Of a DNA stretch of 64,000 nt, positions 54,232 through 63,770 are shown one piece after another. The translations under genes were made by a program, and so were the position numbers. Every line of letters begins with the position of its first letter. The first letter of the stretch is position 1. The notes beneath the pieces were generated by a model, which was given only the letters and a program-made list of their open reading frames with translations, had not been told where the DNA came from and did not search any database. Source of the stretch: Pelobacter seleniigenes DSM 18267 (GTDB taxonomy: Bacteria > Desulfobacterota > Desulfuromonadia > Desulfuromonadales > Geopsychrobacteraceae); contig NZ_JOMG01000002.1 in assembly GCF_000711225.1 (NCBI RefSeq), positions 508,501-572,500 of the forward strand, given 5' to 3'.

Positions 54232-55191
54232 TCAACGGATTGCTTCCGGAACTGTAATCCCCTGTTCCTGATAATAACGCAGAGCACCGGGATGCAGTTT
54301 CCCGTAGATATTACTCAGCATTTCCGGAGAAACCCCGCCCCACCAGGCATTCGATTTGGCCATTTTCTGTTTCTGCTCCCAAAACGCCTTGGTCAGTTGA
54401 TAAGCGATCTCATCCGCCATATCGGTGGTGGCGTAGGCGATCACCGGCAGAGAGGTGGTGGTGACAGGGTAATCGACTCCCGGATAGGTTCCGGCAGGAA
54501 TCAGCAATTTGGTTCGTTTGGTCAGGACGACCTGTTCGTCGGACAATGACAGTAACTGCACACCGATTCCGGCGGCCGCTTCCACAACATTGGGAGCCGG
54601 GAACGACCCGGAGGTCGCGAACCCGTCAATCTGCCGATTTTTCAACGCCTGAACCGCGCTTCCCAACTCAACATTGGCCAATTTGACTTTGCCTTCAAGA
54701 CCGAACAGCTGAAAATATTTTTCCGCCTCGCGGGCGCCGAAGGAGCCTTTGCCGATGAGGATGCTCTTGCCTGCCAGATCGGCAAAATCTTTGATTCCGC
54801 TATCGGCCCGGACCACAAAATGCATGGTTAAAGAAGGAATGGGGAAAAGAGAACGGACGTTATTATACTTTGCCGGGTCATCGCCTGCGAATTTCCCCTG
54901 CCCGGTCTGGGCCTGCTTGATCAGAGCCGGCGGGGTGGTGAAGACATAATTTCCGCTCCGCACCATGACTTCCTTAACATTCTGCACCGACCCCTGGCTT
55001 TCTTCAACCGTCACAATCACCTCACCGCCGGTTCCCGCTTTGATCGCTTCGGCAATCTGCACCGCCATCTGGTAATAGGATGAGCTGGTTTTGGCGGACT
55101 TATAGGTCACTCGGGTCTCGGCATGGACCACGGACGCACAGAGAAACATGGCGAGCAGGCCGGCACTACTGATCAGTCTGGTCAAGGTCAT
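54232..55191 (-). CDS. TAXI-family TRAP substrate-binding protein
   Basis: 319 residues. A signal peptide (TRLISSAGLLAMFLCASVVHA) is followed by the TAXI fold: TYKSAKTSSSYYQMAVQIAEAI, TPPALIKQAQTGQGKF, GKSILIGKGSFGAREAEK. Start ATG 55191 with GGAGG upstream; an upstream extension is not conserved. First gene of the two-gene TRAP unit. Confidence 0.9.
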   Translation of the reverse strand: MTLTRLISSAGLLAMFLCASVVHAETRVTYKSAKTSSSYYQMAVQIAEAIKAGTGGEVIVTVEESQGSVQNVKEVMVRSGNYVFTTPPALIKQAQTGQGKFAGDDPAKYNNVRSLFPIPSLTMHFVVRADSGIKDFADLAGKSILIGKGSFGAREAEKYFQLFGLEGKVKLANVELGSAVQALKNRQIDGFATSGSFPAPNVVEAAAGIGVQLLSLSDEQVVLTKRTKLLIPAGTYPGVDYPVTTTSLPVIAYATTDMADEIAYQLTKAFWEQKQKMAKSNAWWGGVSPEMLSNIYGKLHPGALRYYQEQGITVPEAIR

Positions 55192-55499
55192 AAAAAGCCT
55201 CCGCTTCTGGTTAAGACGGTCGTCGCTGCAGTTGGTCGGTCTCGCCGGCAAGCCTGCAGCAGGATAAAAAAATCGAGAACATAGATTAAAAAGAAGACTT
55301 CAAGATATCCGGAATCTATTGAATTATCAAATAAAAACGGAAATATGAGGCAACGCAAAGCAAAGGTTAAAAAAGAACAAAAGGAAATCTATCCTGACGG
55401 AACATCACTCCACTCTAGGGCCAGGCCCGCCCCTTCCGTGAAAGCTGGGAAGAACCACCTGGCAGTCTTCCGAAGTCAGAAAAACTGTCAGCATAGGTC

Positions 55500-55564
55500 G
55501 TTGCCATCCGGACACTCCGGCTGGTAACGGTGCAGTTTTCAGATTGGGAACGAGCAGTTTTTCG
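55500..55564 (+). ncRNA. Dispersed 65-nt structured repeat, copy B
   Basis: About 80% identical to 17906-17970 with no gaps. Predicted helices: GTTGCCA with TGGTAAC closing an inner CCGGA/TCCGG stem, then GTTTTC with GGGAAC. It lies in the 387-base gap between the TAXI binding-protein gene and the EEP gene, where nothing else was recognised. Confidence 0.4.
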
Positions 55565-55578
55565 CTTTCCGCCAGCGG

Positions 55579-56382
55579 CTAAGGCCGAATTCCGAAGCCA
55601 ACCGCCGACAGATCACTCAGGTCATCGCAGAAGCAGGTCGGTTCGCGCTCCCCATGCCGCTGGTCTTCGGCGACATCGACATCGAAATCGACCACCAGCG
55701 GCAGATGATCGGAGAAGGTGACCTGCGGAACCTGAAAATTCCTGATTTTGATATCCTTGCTATGCAACACAAAATCAAGATGCTGGTTGGGGTTTCGGCT
55801 CGGATAGGTGGGTAAGCCGGCACGGTTGGCATCCTCCAACCCGGTTGCGGCCAGAAACAAATCGATCTCCTGTTCACCCCAGAGCATGTTGAAATCTCCT
55901 GTCACCAGGAACGGTCGATCGGTCTTGCGCACCAGATCATACAGGGCGGAAAGCTGCTGATGACGGGTTCGTCCGCCAAGGGACAGGTGGACCAGATAGA
56001 CCACCATATGTTCCAGTTCCAACTCCATGACCAGGCGCTTCATCCCCTGGTCGAAAAAATGGAAAGTCTCATTACGAATCCGGTCACGGGCCAGAAAGGC
56101 GTTCCCCTGCCGATTAAGAACCGGAATACGATGCCAGAATGAACCCTGCCCGTACTTGGTGGAGTAGGAATGGTAATGCCCCAGGGATTCGGCCAGTTGC
56201 TCGACCTGGTTTTTACGGCCGGTCCGGTAGGACCCGTAATCGACTTCGACCAGGCCGACCAGGTCCGGCTGCAGATCACGCAGAAAACCCGCTATCCGGT
56301 TGAGATTGCGGCCGGTGGGACGCACAAAATTACGCGCTTTGGGCCCGGTCGCATAACGAATATTGTAGAGGACAAATCGCAT
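55579..56382 (-). CDS. Endonuclease/exonuclease/phosphatase-family protein
   Basis: 267 residues with the EEP active-site series: Asn in LYNIRYA, Glu in LVEVDYG, His in LVHLSLGG, GDFN and SDHLPLVVDF. No signal peptide. Family members cut nucleic acids or phosphodiesters of lipids and inositols; the substrate cannot be told here. ATG start with a weak ribosome site. The C-terminus has a Cys/Asp-rich tail of unknown meaning. Single gene. Confidence 0.85.
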   Translation of the reverse strand: MRFVLYNIRYATGPKARNFVRPTGRNLNRIAGFLRDLQPDLVGLVEVDYGSYRTGRKNQVEQLAESLGHYHSYSTKYGQGSFWHRIPVLNRQGNAFLARDRIRNETFHFFDQGMKRLVMELELEHMVVYLVHLSLGGRTRHQQLSALYDLVRKTDRPFLVTGDFNMLWGEQEIDLFLAATGLEDANRAGLPTYPSRNPNQHLDFVLHSKDIKIRNFQVPQVTFSDHLPLVVDFDVDVAEDQRHGEREPTCFCDDLSDLSAVGFGIRP

Positions 56383-56666
56383 GCTTCGGTCTTTTAAAAC
56401 TCCTGAACAGGGCGGCCGTCAGCGGGCCATCGCAACAGCCAGCCTGGTACAAATAGGTTACAGAGATCTTTTAAAATTAAAGCATTGTCGGAAGCGAAAA
56501 CAAGGGGCCAGGGGCAGAAAGATTGACGTCAAGAGCCCCCTGCTGCCAAGAATCCCGCCCGTTCCTGCCGGACGGGTTAAACCCCGACCGGCAGGACATC
56601 GTTCCTTATTTTGCAGGAGTAGAGCGAAACCGCACGGTTACCTCACCGGATGTGGCAGCAAACAAA

Positions 56667-56695
56667 AAGCCCCGTGGTTAAACACCACGGGGCTT
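56667..56695 (-). terminator. Terminator of cstA
   Basis: AAGCCCCGTGGT, loop of five, ACCACGGGGCTT: a perfect 12-bp stem followed on the minus strand by a T-rich tract. The rest of the 56383-56732 gap shows no gene. Confidence 0.88.
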
Positions 56696-56732
56696 CGGGA
56701 TTACAGTTCAGCAGTTAATGTTCGCGGTAAGG

Positions 56733-58154
56733 TTAACCGACCGGTTCTTCGACCACTGCTTCAACTTTGCGGAACTTGAACAGGAACAGAATCAGGCTCA
56801 ACACGGCAACCGCGATACCGATTCCGGTAGAAGTGGAAAGGGTCAGCCCGAAACCGATCTTAGCATAGGCCAGATAGGTGGTAGCCACAGCGGTCATGAA
56901 CACAGCCGGCACCGTGGCAATCCAGTGCAGCTTGGCTTCTTTGATCAGATACGCGGCGGAGGCCCAGAGGACGATGGTGGCCAGGGTCTGGTTAGCCCAA
57001 CCGAAGTAACGCCAGATGACACCGAAATCGCCGCGGGAGACCAGGAAACCGATGACGAACAAGGGAATCGCCAGGGCCAGACGCTTGCTGGTCTGTTTTT
57101 GCGGCAGTTTACAGAAATCGGCAATAATCAGCCGGGCGCTGCGGAAGGCGGTATCGCCTGAGGAGATCGGCAGTACGACCACGCCGATGATGGCCAGCAG
57201 ACCACCCAGGGGACCGAGCAGGGTGGTGGAAATTTCATTGACCACATAAGCCGGACCACCTTGTGCCAGTGCGGCATTGAGGGCTGCGGAGTTGTTGTAG
57301 AAAGACATGCCCAGGGTCGCCCAGATCAGGCCGATCACCCCTTCACCGATCATAGCGCCGTAAAACAGCGGCCGACCGTGTTTTTCGTTTTTGACGCAGC
57401 GGGCCATCAGCGGCGACTGGGTTGCATGGAACCCACTGATTGCGCCACAGGCGATGGTAATGAACATCAACGGCCAGAGCGGCAGGCCTTTGGGATGGAT
57501 GTTGGACAGGGTCAGTTCAGGGAAAAAGTGGTAGCCCTTGAAAATCAGTGCTGCGGTCAGCCCGACAGCCATAAAAATCAGCACGGCGCCGAACAAGGGA
57601 TAGAGTCGACCGATGATCTTGTCAACCGGCAGGATCGTGGCCAGAAAGTAATAAACAAAGATAATGGCAACCCAGGCCGGAACGGCGAGCCCGGTCAGAT
57701 TACCAAGCAGTTTGGCCGGACCGAGAACAAACACGACCCCGACCAGCAGCAGCAGGACAATGGAGAAAACCCGCATGAACTGCTTGAATCCGACACCCAA
57801 TTCGTTCCCGACCACATCCGGAATCGACTGGCCACCGGAGCGCATCGACAGCATCCCGGAAAAATAATCATGGACTGCGCCGCCGAAGATACTCCCGACA
57901 ACAATCCAGATCAGCGCCGAGGGTCCGTACAGGGCCCCAAGGATCGGTCCGAAAATCGGCCCCAGCCCGGCAATGTTCAACAGCTGGATGAGGAAGATTT
58001 TCTTTCCGGACATTTCCACATAATCGACCCCGTCGTTCATGGTGGTGGCAGGGGTGAGGCGGGTGGGATCAGGACCGAACACCCGATCAACAAAGGATCC
58101 GTAAATAAAATACCCGATGATCAGCAGTGCAACACAGCCAAAGAAATAGAGCAT
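56733..58154 (-). CDS. cstA: CstA-family peptide/pyruvate transporter
   Basis: 473 residues, shorter than enteric CstA (about 700), with about 13 TM helices. Family motifs: FGPDPTRLTPA, GVDYV, QLLNIAGLGPIFGPILGALYGP, GAVHDYFSGMLS, SGFHATQSPLMARC and SSGDTAFRSARL in segments. Members import peptides or pyruvate. AGGAGG sits six bases before the ATG. An 11-G run (plus strand) lies 17 bases upstream of the start. Related carriers are controlled by LytS/LytR-type pairs such as BtsSR; one is encoded at 63.1-64 kb. Confidence 0.9.
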   Translation of the reverse strand: MLYFFGCVALLIIGYFIYGSFVDRVFGPDPTRLTPATTMNDGVDYVEMSGKKIFLIQLLNIAGLGPIFGPILGALYGPSALIWIVVGSIFGGAVHDYFSGMLSMRSGGQSIPDVVGNELGVGFKQFMRVFSIVLLLLVGVVFVLGPAKLLGNLTGLAVPAWVAIIFVYYFLATILPVDKIIGRLYPLFGAVLIFMAVGLTAALIFKGYHFFPELTLSNIHPKGLPLWPLMFITIACGAISGFHATQSPLMARCVKNEKHGRPLFYGAMIGEGVIGLIWATLGMSFYNNSAALNAALAQGGPAYVVNEISTTLLGPLGGLLAIIGVVVLPISSGDTAFRSARLIIADFCKLPQKQTSKRLALAIPLFVIGFLVSRGDFGVIWRYFGWANQTLATIVLWASAAYLIKEAKLHWIATVPAVFMTAVATTYLAYAKIGFGLTLSTSTGIGIAVAVLSLILFLFKFRKVEAVVEEPVG

Positions 58155-58171
58155 GACATTCCTCCTATATT

Positions 58172-58182
58172 GGGGGGGGGGG
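58172..58182. repeat. Homopolymeric G11 tract in the cstA leader
   Basis: Eleven consecutive G on the plus strand (C in the cstA mRNA sense), just upstream of the AGGAGG ribosome site of cstA. Such tracts slip in replication; here a length change would alter promoter-RBS spacing, not the reading frame. Confidence 0.75.
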
Positions 58183-58379
58183 ATTAATTACGCCTTGATC
58201 TTAGGAATCCAATACGTCAGAAGCCAGCGCGTACTCACCAATGGTTCTATATCTTTGTCAGTGGTCGAAAACGGCGGCCGGATGGTTGAAAGCAGGACAG
58301 AAATACATATTGATAGAAGATGGGAGGTGACAAAAAAGCGGAAAACAAAAAAGTTGTTGTTAGAGGAAAAATCTTCCTC

Positions 58380-58868
58380 TCAATCGGCCGCAGCCTGTAG
58401 TTTAAACCACTCAATCAGGAGATCGGCGGTGATTGAAACAGGCGTTGACAAAGTCTCTCCGGGTTGCAATGAAGCCGCCTGAATTCCGAGGCAATAGCAC
58501 TGGACGTTGTTTTCCTGTTCGATCCAGGTGATCAGTGCCGCTAATGGTAGACGATGAGTACTCAGACCTGAATTGATCAATTCGCCGGGACCAATTTGTC
58601 GTAAATCACCCGGAGCGCCACCGAAATCAGCAACATCCAGAAAGACAACAGTCCGCGGCCGATAACGTTCGACCCAATGAACAGAGCGCTCCGGTCGGTC
58701 GCCGGCATTTTCTATCTGCAACCCGGCAATTCCCCTCAGCTGTTCTGCCAGGTAAGGACCAACCCCATCATCCGATCTGAGGGTGTTGCCAAGGGCAATC
58801 AGCAGGCAGTGCCGCACTCCCGATGGAAACAGTTGTCTCAGGAACTCAGCGACCAATGAAGTGCACAT
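58380..58868 (-). CDS. [NiFe]-hydrogenase maturation protease (M52)
   Basis: 162 residues from ATG 58868. HyaD/HybD-like fold: LLIALGNTLRSDDGVGPYLAEQL with the nickel-binding Glu replaced by Asp/Ser context, and VVFLDVADFGG with the second metal Asp. It removes the C-terminal peptide after nickel insertion into the large subunit. It overlaps hydA by 23 bases. The exact start is uncertain; a GTG about 17 codons further in would also give the family N-terminus. Confidence 0.82.
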   Translation of the reverse strand: MCTSLVAEFLRQLFPSGVRHCLLIALGNTLRSDDGVGPYLAEQLRGIAGLQIENAGDRPERSVHWVERYRPRTVVFLDVADFGGAPGDLRQIGPGELINSGLSTHRLPLAALITWIEQENNVQCYCLGIQAASLQPGETLSTPVSITADLLIEWFKLQAAAD

Positions 58869-60171
58869 CAAGAAAATGGGTTGAGCAACTGATACAGGGA
58901 TCATAGGCACGCACCAGCATTTCCAGTATCCGGGTGATTTCATCCTCTGACTTTTCAAGAATTTCCGGCACCAGTTTACGCATGTCATCCTCAATGTTCT
59001 GCAAGTTCTGTCCAGTTGGAATGACACAATTGGCCTGCCTTATGATACCTCGGTCGTCAACTTGATAATGGTGAAAAAGCAGCCCCCTAGGCGCCTCCAC
59101 GGCGCCGACACCGCTTCCGGCCCGAACCGGAATCGAGCAATTTTCATTGACGCCGACAATGACTCGTTCACTCTGATCAACGCCATTGTCAATCAGTTCT
59201 TCGACAATTCGCAGAGCCTCGGCTGCACAGTGGGCACACTCGACCAGTTGAGCTGCGGTATTGAGAAATGGGTTGTAACAGGGGGCGGTCAGGCCGATCT
59301 TGTCTGCGACCGTACGGGCCAGCGGATGCAACTTGTCAAAATTAAGATTGAAACGTGCCAGGGCGCCAACAGAATAAGATCCGCGACTGAGTCTGGCATG
59401 CTTAGCCGACGAGTGGGACACCAGGAATTCGTTGGTGATGGTGCGGTAATCTTCCTTGGCCCGGCGGACACCATCGGTTGATCCGGCATCCCCCGTCAGC
59501 AGCGGATATTCGCCATCGTCACTGCAAAGTGCTACATATTCTGTTTCACGGATGAAATCAGGAAAAGTCAGCGCAGCAATCAGGTCGACGGTTGGATCAA
59601 GCTCATCAATCAACTCCTGCAGGATCGCACGGATATTCTCCAGTTCCCTTTTTTGCGGCAGTTTGGTGAATCCTCCGACCACCGCCGATATCGGATGAAC
59701 ATGGCGGCCGACCAGGGTATCGCAAATATCGTTGCAGGCCTTCTTCATCCGCAGAGCCCTGCGCACCACACCCGAATGATCGGTCATCAACCCCATAAGA
59801 CTCTGCACACCAAGCAAATCAGGAGCGGCCAGAAAATAAATGTGCAGCAGGTGACTGTCGAGGTTTTCAACATGCAGCAGCAGTTTGCGCAACTTCACCG
59901 TCTGGGTGCTGGGGACATAGCCGATGGCCTCCTCCGCCGCTTGTATCGAAGCCAGACTGTGGCTACAGGCACAGATGCCGCAAATCCGGGAAGTAATATG
60001 CTGAGCCTCGAAAATCGACCGCCCTTGCAACATCGCTTCAAAAAAACGCGGTGCTTCGACAATCTTAAGCTCCGCCTTGCGTAAAACTCCGTCAACGACA
60101 TCGACGACAATATGGCCATGCCCCTCGATCCGGGTGAGGAATTCAACATTGAGGGCAACGTTTCTACTCAT
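58846..60171 (-). CDS. hydA: Group 3b [NiFe]-hydrogenase large (alpha) subunit
   Basis: 441 residues. Nickel ligands: L1 RICGICACSHS (Cys64, Cys67) and L2 DPCISCSTH near the C-terminus, followed by a nine-residue peptide (FLDVHFIGR) that is removed on maturation. It catalyses reversible H2 oxidation, and in this group may also reduce sulfur or polysulfide. ATG 60171 is preferred (GGAG seven bases upstream); ATG 60174 is possible. It overlaps hydD. Confidence 0.93.
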   Translation of the reverse strand: MSRNVALNVEFLTRIEGHGHIVVDVVDGVLRKAELKIVEAPRFFEAMLQGRSIFEAQHITSRICGICACSHSLASIQAAEEAIGYVPSTQTVKLRKLLLHVENLDSHLLHIYFLAAPDLLGVQSLMGLMTDHSGVVRRALRMKKACNDICDTLVGRHVHPISAVVGGFTKLPQKRELENIRAILQELIDELDPTVDLIAALTFPDFIRETEYVALCSDDGEYPLLTGDAGSTDGVRRAKEDYRTITNEFLVSHSSAKHARLSRGSYSVGALARFNLNFDKLHPLARTVADKIGLTAPCYNPFLNTAAQLVECAHCAAEALRIVEELIDNGVDQSERVIVGVNENCSIPVRAGSGVGAVEAPRGLLFHHYQVDDRGIIRQANCVIPTGQNLQNIEDDMRKLVPEILEKSEDEITRILEMLVRAYDPCISCSTHFLDVHFIGR

Positions 60172-60913
60172 CATCGGTCTCCAACGCGGCATTGTACATC
60201 ATCATTTTATTGGCGATCAGCTCACCGCTTAGACCGTACGTGCTCAGCACCTCTTCGGCACCAGCCCGGTTCGGATTGGAAACCAGCCCCCGGCAGCCGT
60301 AACAGACATTGCCGTTGTTGACACACCAGGAATTGCAACCCGCCCTGGTCACCGGGCCAAGACAGGTGACTCCCTTGTCGTATAAGCAGACATTCTCATT
60401 GAACTTACACTCAACACAGACTGCATAATCCGGCACATGGTAGGACACACCGGTCAATGCTGCCTTGAGCACTCTGAGAAATTCATCTGGATAAATCGGG
60501 CAACCGTTGATGAAATAATCCACCTTGACCAGCTGATGCAGAGCCCGGGTCCGAATTGTCGGATACCACTGTGCCTTGTCGCCATAGACTTCGGATTGGC
60601 TTTCAGACAATAGCCGCCGGTTCTTTATCCCATTCACTCCACCGATGGTTGCACAGCTTCCATAGGCAATCAGCTTGTCTGAACGTTCCCGAATCTTGCG
60701 TAGCCGTTCTTCAGCCTCATGATTCACCACACTCCCTTCCACGAAGGCCAGGTCGTATGTCCCATTCCAACTATTCGACATGACTTCGCGGAACTCGACC
60801 AGATCAATCGCGCCGAGAACATCCAGGAGAGCCTCACCAAGGTTTGCAATCTGAAGTTGACAACCCTCACAGCTGGCCAGATCAAAAAATGCCACTTTGG
60901 GCCGTCCCATCAT
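60164..60913 (-). CDS. hydD: Group 3b [NiFe]-hydrogenase small (delta) subunit
   Basis: 249 residues. It binds the iron-sulfur clusters that carry electrons from the Ni-Fe site: SCEGCQ near the N-terminus, GSCATIGGVNG, GCPIYPDEF and a C-terminal Cys-rich part (CVECKFNENVC, CLGPVTRAGCN). Soluble, with no twin-arginine signal, as expected for group 3. ATG 60913 with GAGGAG upstream. It overlaps hydG and hydA. Confidence 0.93.
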   Translation of the reverse strand: MMGRPKVAFFDLASCEGCQLQIANLGEALLDVLGAIDLVEFREVMSNSWNGTYDLAFVEGSVVNHEAEERLRKIRERSDKLIAYGSCATIGGVNGIKNRRLLSESQSEVYGDKAQWYPTIRTRALHQLVKVDYFINGCPIYPDEFLRVLKAALTGVSYHVPDYAVCVECKFNENVCLYDKGVTCLGPVTRAGCNSWCVNNGNVCYGCRGLVSNPNRAGAEEVLSTYGLSGELIANKMMMYNAALETDDE

Positions 60914-61746
60914 ATCGCTCCTCTGATTTTCTTCACCCTGCTGTAATTGAATACTGGGCCATCCTGACAGCAATAGACCTCATGGATCTGGCAATGGCCG
61001 CATTTACCGAGACCGCATTTCATATGCCGTTCCAGCGACAGGTAAATTTGGTCTTCAGGAATCCCCTTTTTGAGCAGCTCGTCAATCACAAAACGGTACA
61101 TCACCGGTGGCCCGCAAGTCACAACCCAGGTTTTTAAAGGATCAAGGCTGACGCCGGGAATCAGCTGGGTAATCAATCCGACATTACCTTCCCAATCGGG
61201 AGCCGCTTTGTCGATCGAACAGAGAAAGTTAAGGTCAATGCGCTTGGCCCAAGACTCAAGCTCATTGTGAAACAGCATGCTTTGCGGGTCCCGGCAGCCG
61301 AGCAGGATATCGACCTTCCCGAATTCACGGCGATTATCGATGATGTAATTGATCAACGACCGCAAAGGGGCGATCCCGAGGCCGCCGGCAATCAACAGAA
61401 TATCGTTGCCTTCCAGTGGCACCACCGGGAAACCGACACCGAAAGGACCGCGGATACCGACCTCGTCCCCGACCTCGAGTTGATGCAGGACCTCCGTCAA
61501 GCGACCGGCATTGCGCACGCAAAGTTCAAAGCTGTCAAACCGGGTCGGCGAAGAACAGACCGATATCGGCGCTTCGCCGACACCGAAGAGAGAGACTTCG
61601 ACAAACTGGCCCGGATCGTGATCGAGAGTTTCGGCCTCGGGCAGTTCAACCCTGAAGAGCTTCTCGGTACGGGTCAGACTGGAGATTTCCACCAGCTTTC
61701 CGCGTTTGATCTCGTATCCGGAATGGTGGATAGCGATAAGCGCCAT
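60910..61746 (-). CDS. hydG: Sulfhydrogenase gamma subunit (FAD/NAD(P)-binding)
   Basis: 278 residues. Ferredoxin-NADP reductase-like: FAD region (PGQFVEVSLFG), NAD(P) region (LLIAGGLGIAPLRSLI) and a C-terminal [2Fe-2S] motif (CGLGKCGHCQIHEVYCC). It passes electrons between NAD(P)H and the small subunit. ATG 61746 with GAGG five bases upstream; it overlaps the hydB stop region closely. The name follows Pyrococcus sulfhydrogenase, not the HydG radical-SAM maturase. Confidence 0.92.
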   Translation of the reverse strand: MALIAIHHSGYEIKRGKLVEISSLTRTEKLFRVELPEAETLDHDPGQFVEVSLFGVGEAPISVCSSPTRFDSFELCVRNAGRLTEVLHQLEVGDEVGIRGPFGVGFPVVPLEGNDILLIAGGLGIAPLRSLINYIIDNRREFGKVDILLGCRDPQSMLFHNELESWAKRIDLNFLCSIDKAAPDWEGNVGLITQLIPGVSLDPLKTWVVTCGPPVMYRFVIDELLKKGIPEDQIYLSLERHMKCGLGKCGHCQIHEVYCCQDGPVFNYSRVKKIRGAI

Positions 61747-61747
61747 A

Positions 61748-62782
61748 TCAGCCTCGCTCCTCAATTAAGGCGTTGATCGTCTCCTTCAAATCAATCTTTG
61801 CCATGCATGCTCGGCTGCAGCGACCACAACCGGTACAGAACATCCGTTTGTATCGGACCATGGGGTATCGGAATTTGCGATTGAAACGATGCCGCTTGCG
61901 ATCAAGCCGCGTCTCACGAAAACTTTCGCCCCCGGCAACTTTGGCAAAGTTTTCATGCTGGCATGAATCCCAGACCCTTATTCGACGCCCTCTGGTCAGA
62001 TCAAGCTCAGCTTCATCCCTGACATCGAAACAGTAACAGGTCGGACAAACGTTGGTACAGTTACCGCAGGACAGACAGCGCTCTCCGACCTGTTTCCAGA
62101 CATCACTGTCGAAGGTTTCATCAAACAGGCGGGGGATATCCTGGTAGCGGATCGCAACCTCGTTTTTAAAAATCTCCTTTTTGTTTGCGCGCATCTCCTG
62201 CAGCTGCTTTTCCGCATCGGGAGTCACCGGCTCAAACAATCCCGACTGATGAACAATCGCCTCACCTTTCTCGGTCCCGATATCGACATAAAAGCAATCA
62301 TCAAGCCTGCTGAGAAACAGGTCATAACCTCCTTTCGGCAGATGATTGCGCAACATGGCGCAATTGGCGTGTCCGTCACAATAATCATTGCACTCCAGTC
62401 CGATCAGAGTGAAGTGGCCCTTACGAATGAGATAGTGAATATCGCGGGGGTGATCGGAAAAAACCACGTTAAGGCACTGAATTCCGGCAAGATCACAGGT
62501 ATGTAATCCGAACAGAACCAGGTCCTCGACCTCAACAACGGCCTCCATCTTCTGACCGTTGGCGATATCGTATTTCAGCAATGTCTCGTGCTGGGGCATG
62601 AAATATTTTTTGGGTGGGAGAACTGTCGGGATATAGTCCAATGACATCTCGGTCAGCCGCGAGACTTCAGCGAACCTGAACTGCCCTTTCTCAAGCGGTA
62701 CCGGGCCAACAACTTTTTGTCCGGCAGACAAAAATTCCACCAGTTCCGCCATCTTTGCTTTTACAAGCAGCGCCTGAGCCAC
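61748..62782 (-). CDS. hydB: Sulfhydrogenase beta subunit (4Fe-4S)
   Basis: 344 residues. Two C-terminal 4Fe-4S motifs (CLSCGNCTNVCPTCYC and CTGCGRCSRACMAKIDL). The N-terminal half matches the beta-subunit family (CDLAGIQCLNVVF, GLECNDYCDGHANC). The start is GTG 62782 with AAGGAG seven bases upstream; it makes the first gene of hydB-hydG-hydD-hydA plus protease. The promoter must be in the 277-base gap before it, where I saw no clear FNR or sigma-54 site. Confidence 0.92.
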   Translation of the reverse strand: MAQALLVKAKMAELVEFLSAGQKVVGPVPLEKGQFRFAEVSRLTEMSLDYIPTVLPPKKYFMPQHETLLKYDIANGQKMEAVVEVEDLVLFGLHTCDLAGIQCLNVVFSDHPRDIHYLIRKGHFTLIGLECNDYCDGHANCAMLRNHLPKGGYDLFLSRLDDCFYVDIGTEKGEAIVHQSGLFEPVTPDAEKQLQEMRANKKEIFKNEVAIRYQDIPRLFDETFDSDVWKQVGERCLSCGNCTNVCPTCYCFDVRDEAELDLTRGRRIRVWDSCQHENFAKVAGGESFRETRLDRKRHRFNRKFRYPMVRYKRMFCTGCGRCSRACMAKIDLKETINALIEERG

Positions 62783-63059
62783 AAGTTGACTCCTTCTTGC
62801 CAGAGGTCGACAGGTATCAACGTCTGACCTCGAATTGATTCCCTCTTCCTGGAATAGGTGGGGTGGTAGCAGCAAAAGACGCTAGTACTTCTTCAAGTTC
62901 AATTGAAAGTAATGATTAAATTGATAACCGACAACGATCAGGTGTCAAGACAATCTACGTATTTTGGGTGGGAAAGGTCTTTCAATCTTGAGATCCCCAA
63001 GAGTCGGAGACAAAAAAGCGCGCAAAGTTTGAACCAGGTCCAACGCTATGTTGCGGGGA

Positions 63060-63770
63060 TCAGATTCCGACCAGCCGCTTGAGGTCTTTGAGGTGACGGC
63101 GACTGACCGGCACCATATGACCACTGGTAGTCTTGATGTCAGCAGTCCCGCTCTCCCCGGGAATGATCTGATCCACCTGATGGATATTCACCAGACATTT
63201 GCGATGACAGCGGATCAGATCGCTTCGCTCTTCAAGGGCTTTCAATGTCATATCGGTGTTAAACACATCGCCATCCACCAGCAGGTGCACGCCGCTCTGG
63301 TCAGTATAGGCATATTCAACCGCTTCCGGGGCGATCAACTTGATGTTCCCGCCTTTGATGCAGGGGATCCGCGTCAACGGTTCGGTTTCGTAATCCGGCA
63401 CGATATGGGTGCGCAAATGCTCGTGCAGCTTTTCCACGGTTTTCTCCAGCCGCTCCAGCCGCACCGGCTTGAGCAGATAATCGAGAGTCTTCTCCTCAAA
63501 AGCACGCACCGCAAACTCGTCGTAGGCGGTGACGAAGACGACATGGGGCATGATATCGCGGTCGATCATACTGAGCATTTCAAACCCGCCGATCACCGGC
63601 ATCTGGATATCGAGGAAGATAACTTCGGGCCGCTGCCGGTTGATCATCTTGACGCCTTCCACGGCATTACCACACTCGCCGATCAGTTCGAACTGACCGG
63701 TTTTAACCAACAGCTTCTCCAGTTCCCGCCTGGCATTCGGTTCATCATCAATAATCAACGCTCGAATCAT
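63060..63770 (-). CDS. LytR/AlgR-type response regulator (LytTR domain)
   Basis: 236 residues: receiver with Asp54 (VIFLDIQMPVIGG) and Lys in LLKPVRLERL, then a LytTR DNA-binding domain (about 130-235, HLLVDGDVFNTDMTLKALEE, CHRKCLVNIHQVDQI). It overlaps the sensor gene by four bases. Close in form to BtsR/YpdB. A likely target is cstA, since BtsR controls a CstA-family carrier; the hydrogenase operon lies between them. Confidence 0.92.
   Translation of the reverse strand: MIRALIIDDEPNARRELEKLLVKTGQFELIGECGNAVEGVKMINRQRPEVIFLDIQMPVIGGFEMLSMIDRDIMPHVVFVTAYDEFAVRAFEEKTLDYLLKPVRLERLEKTVEKLHEHLRTHIVPDYETEPLTRIPCIKGGNIKLIAPEAVEYAYTDQSGVHLLVDGDVFNTDMTLKALEERSDLIRCHRKCLVNIHQVDQIIPGESGTADIKTTSGHMVPVSRRHLKDLKRLVGI

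Noticed and set aside
62920-62955. FNR-type site before hydB (TTGAT ... ATCAG)
   Set aside because: The half-sites are 11 bases apart, not four, so it does not fit FNR.
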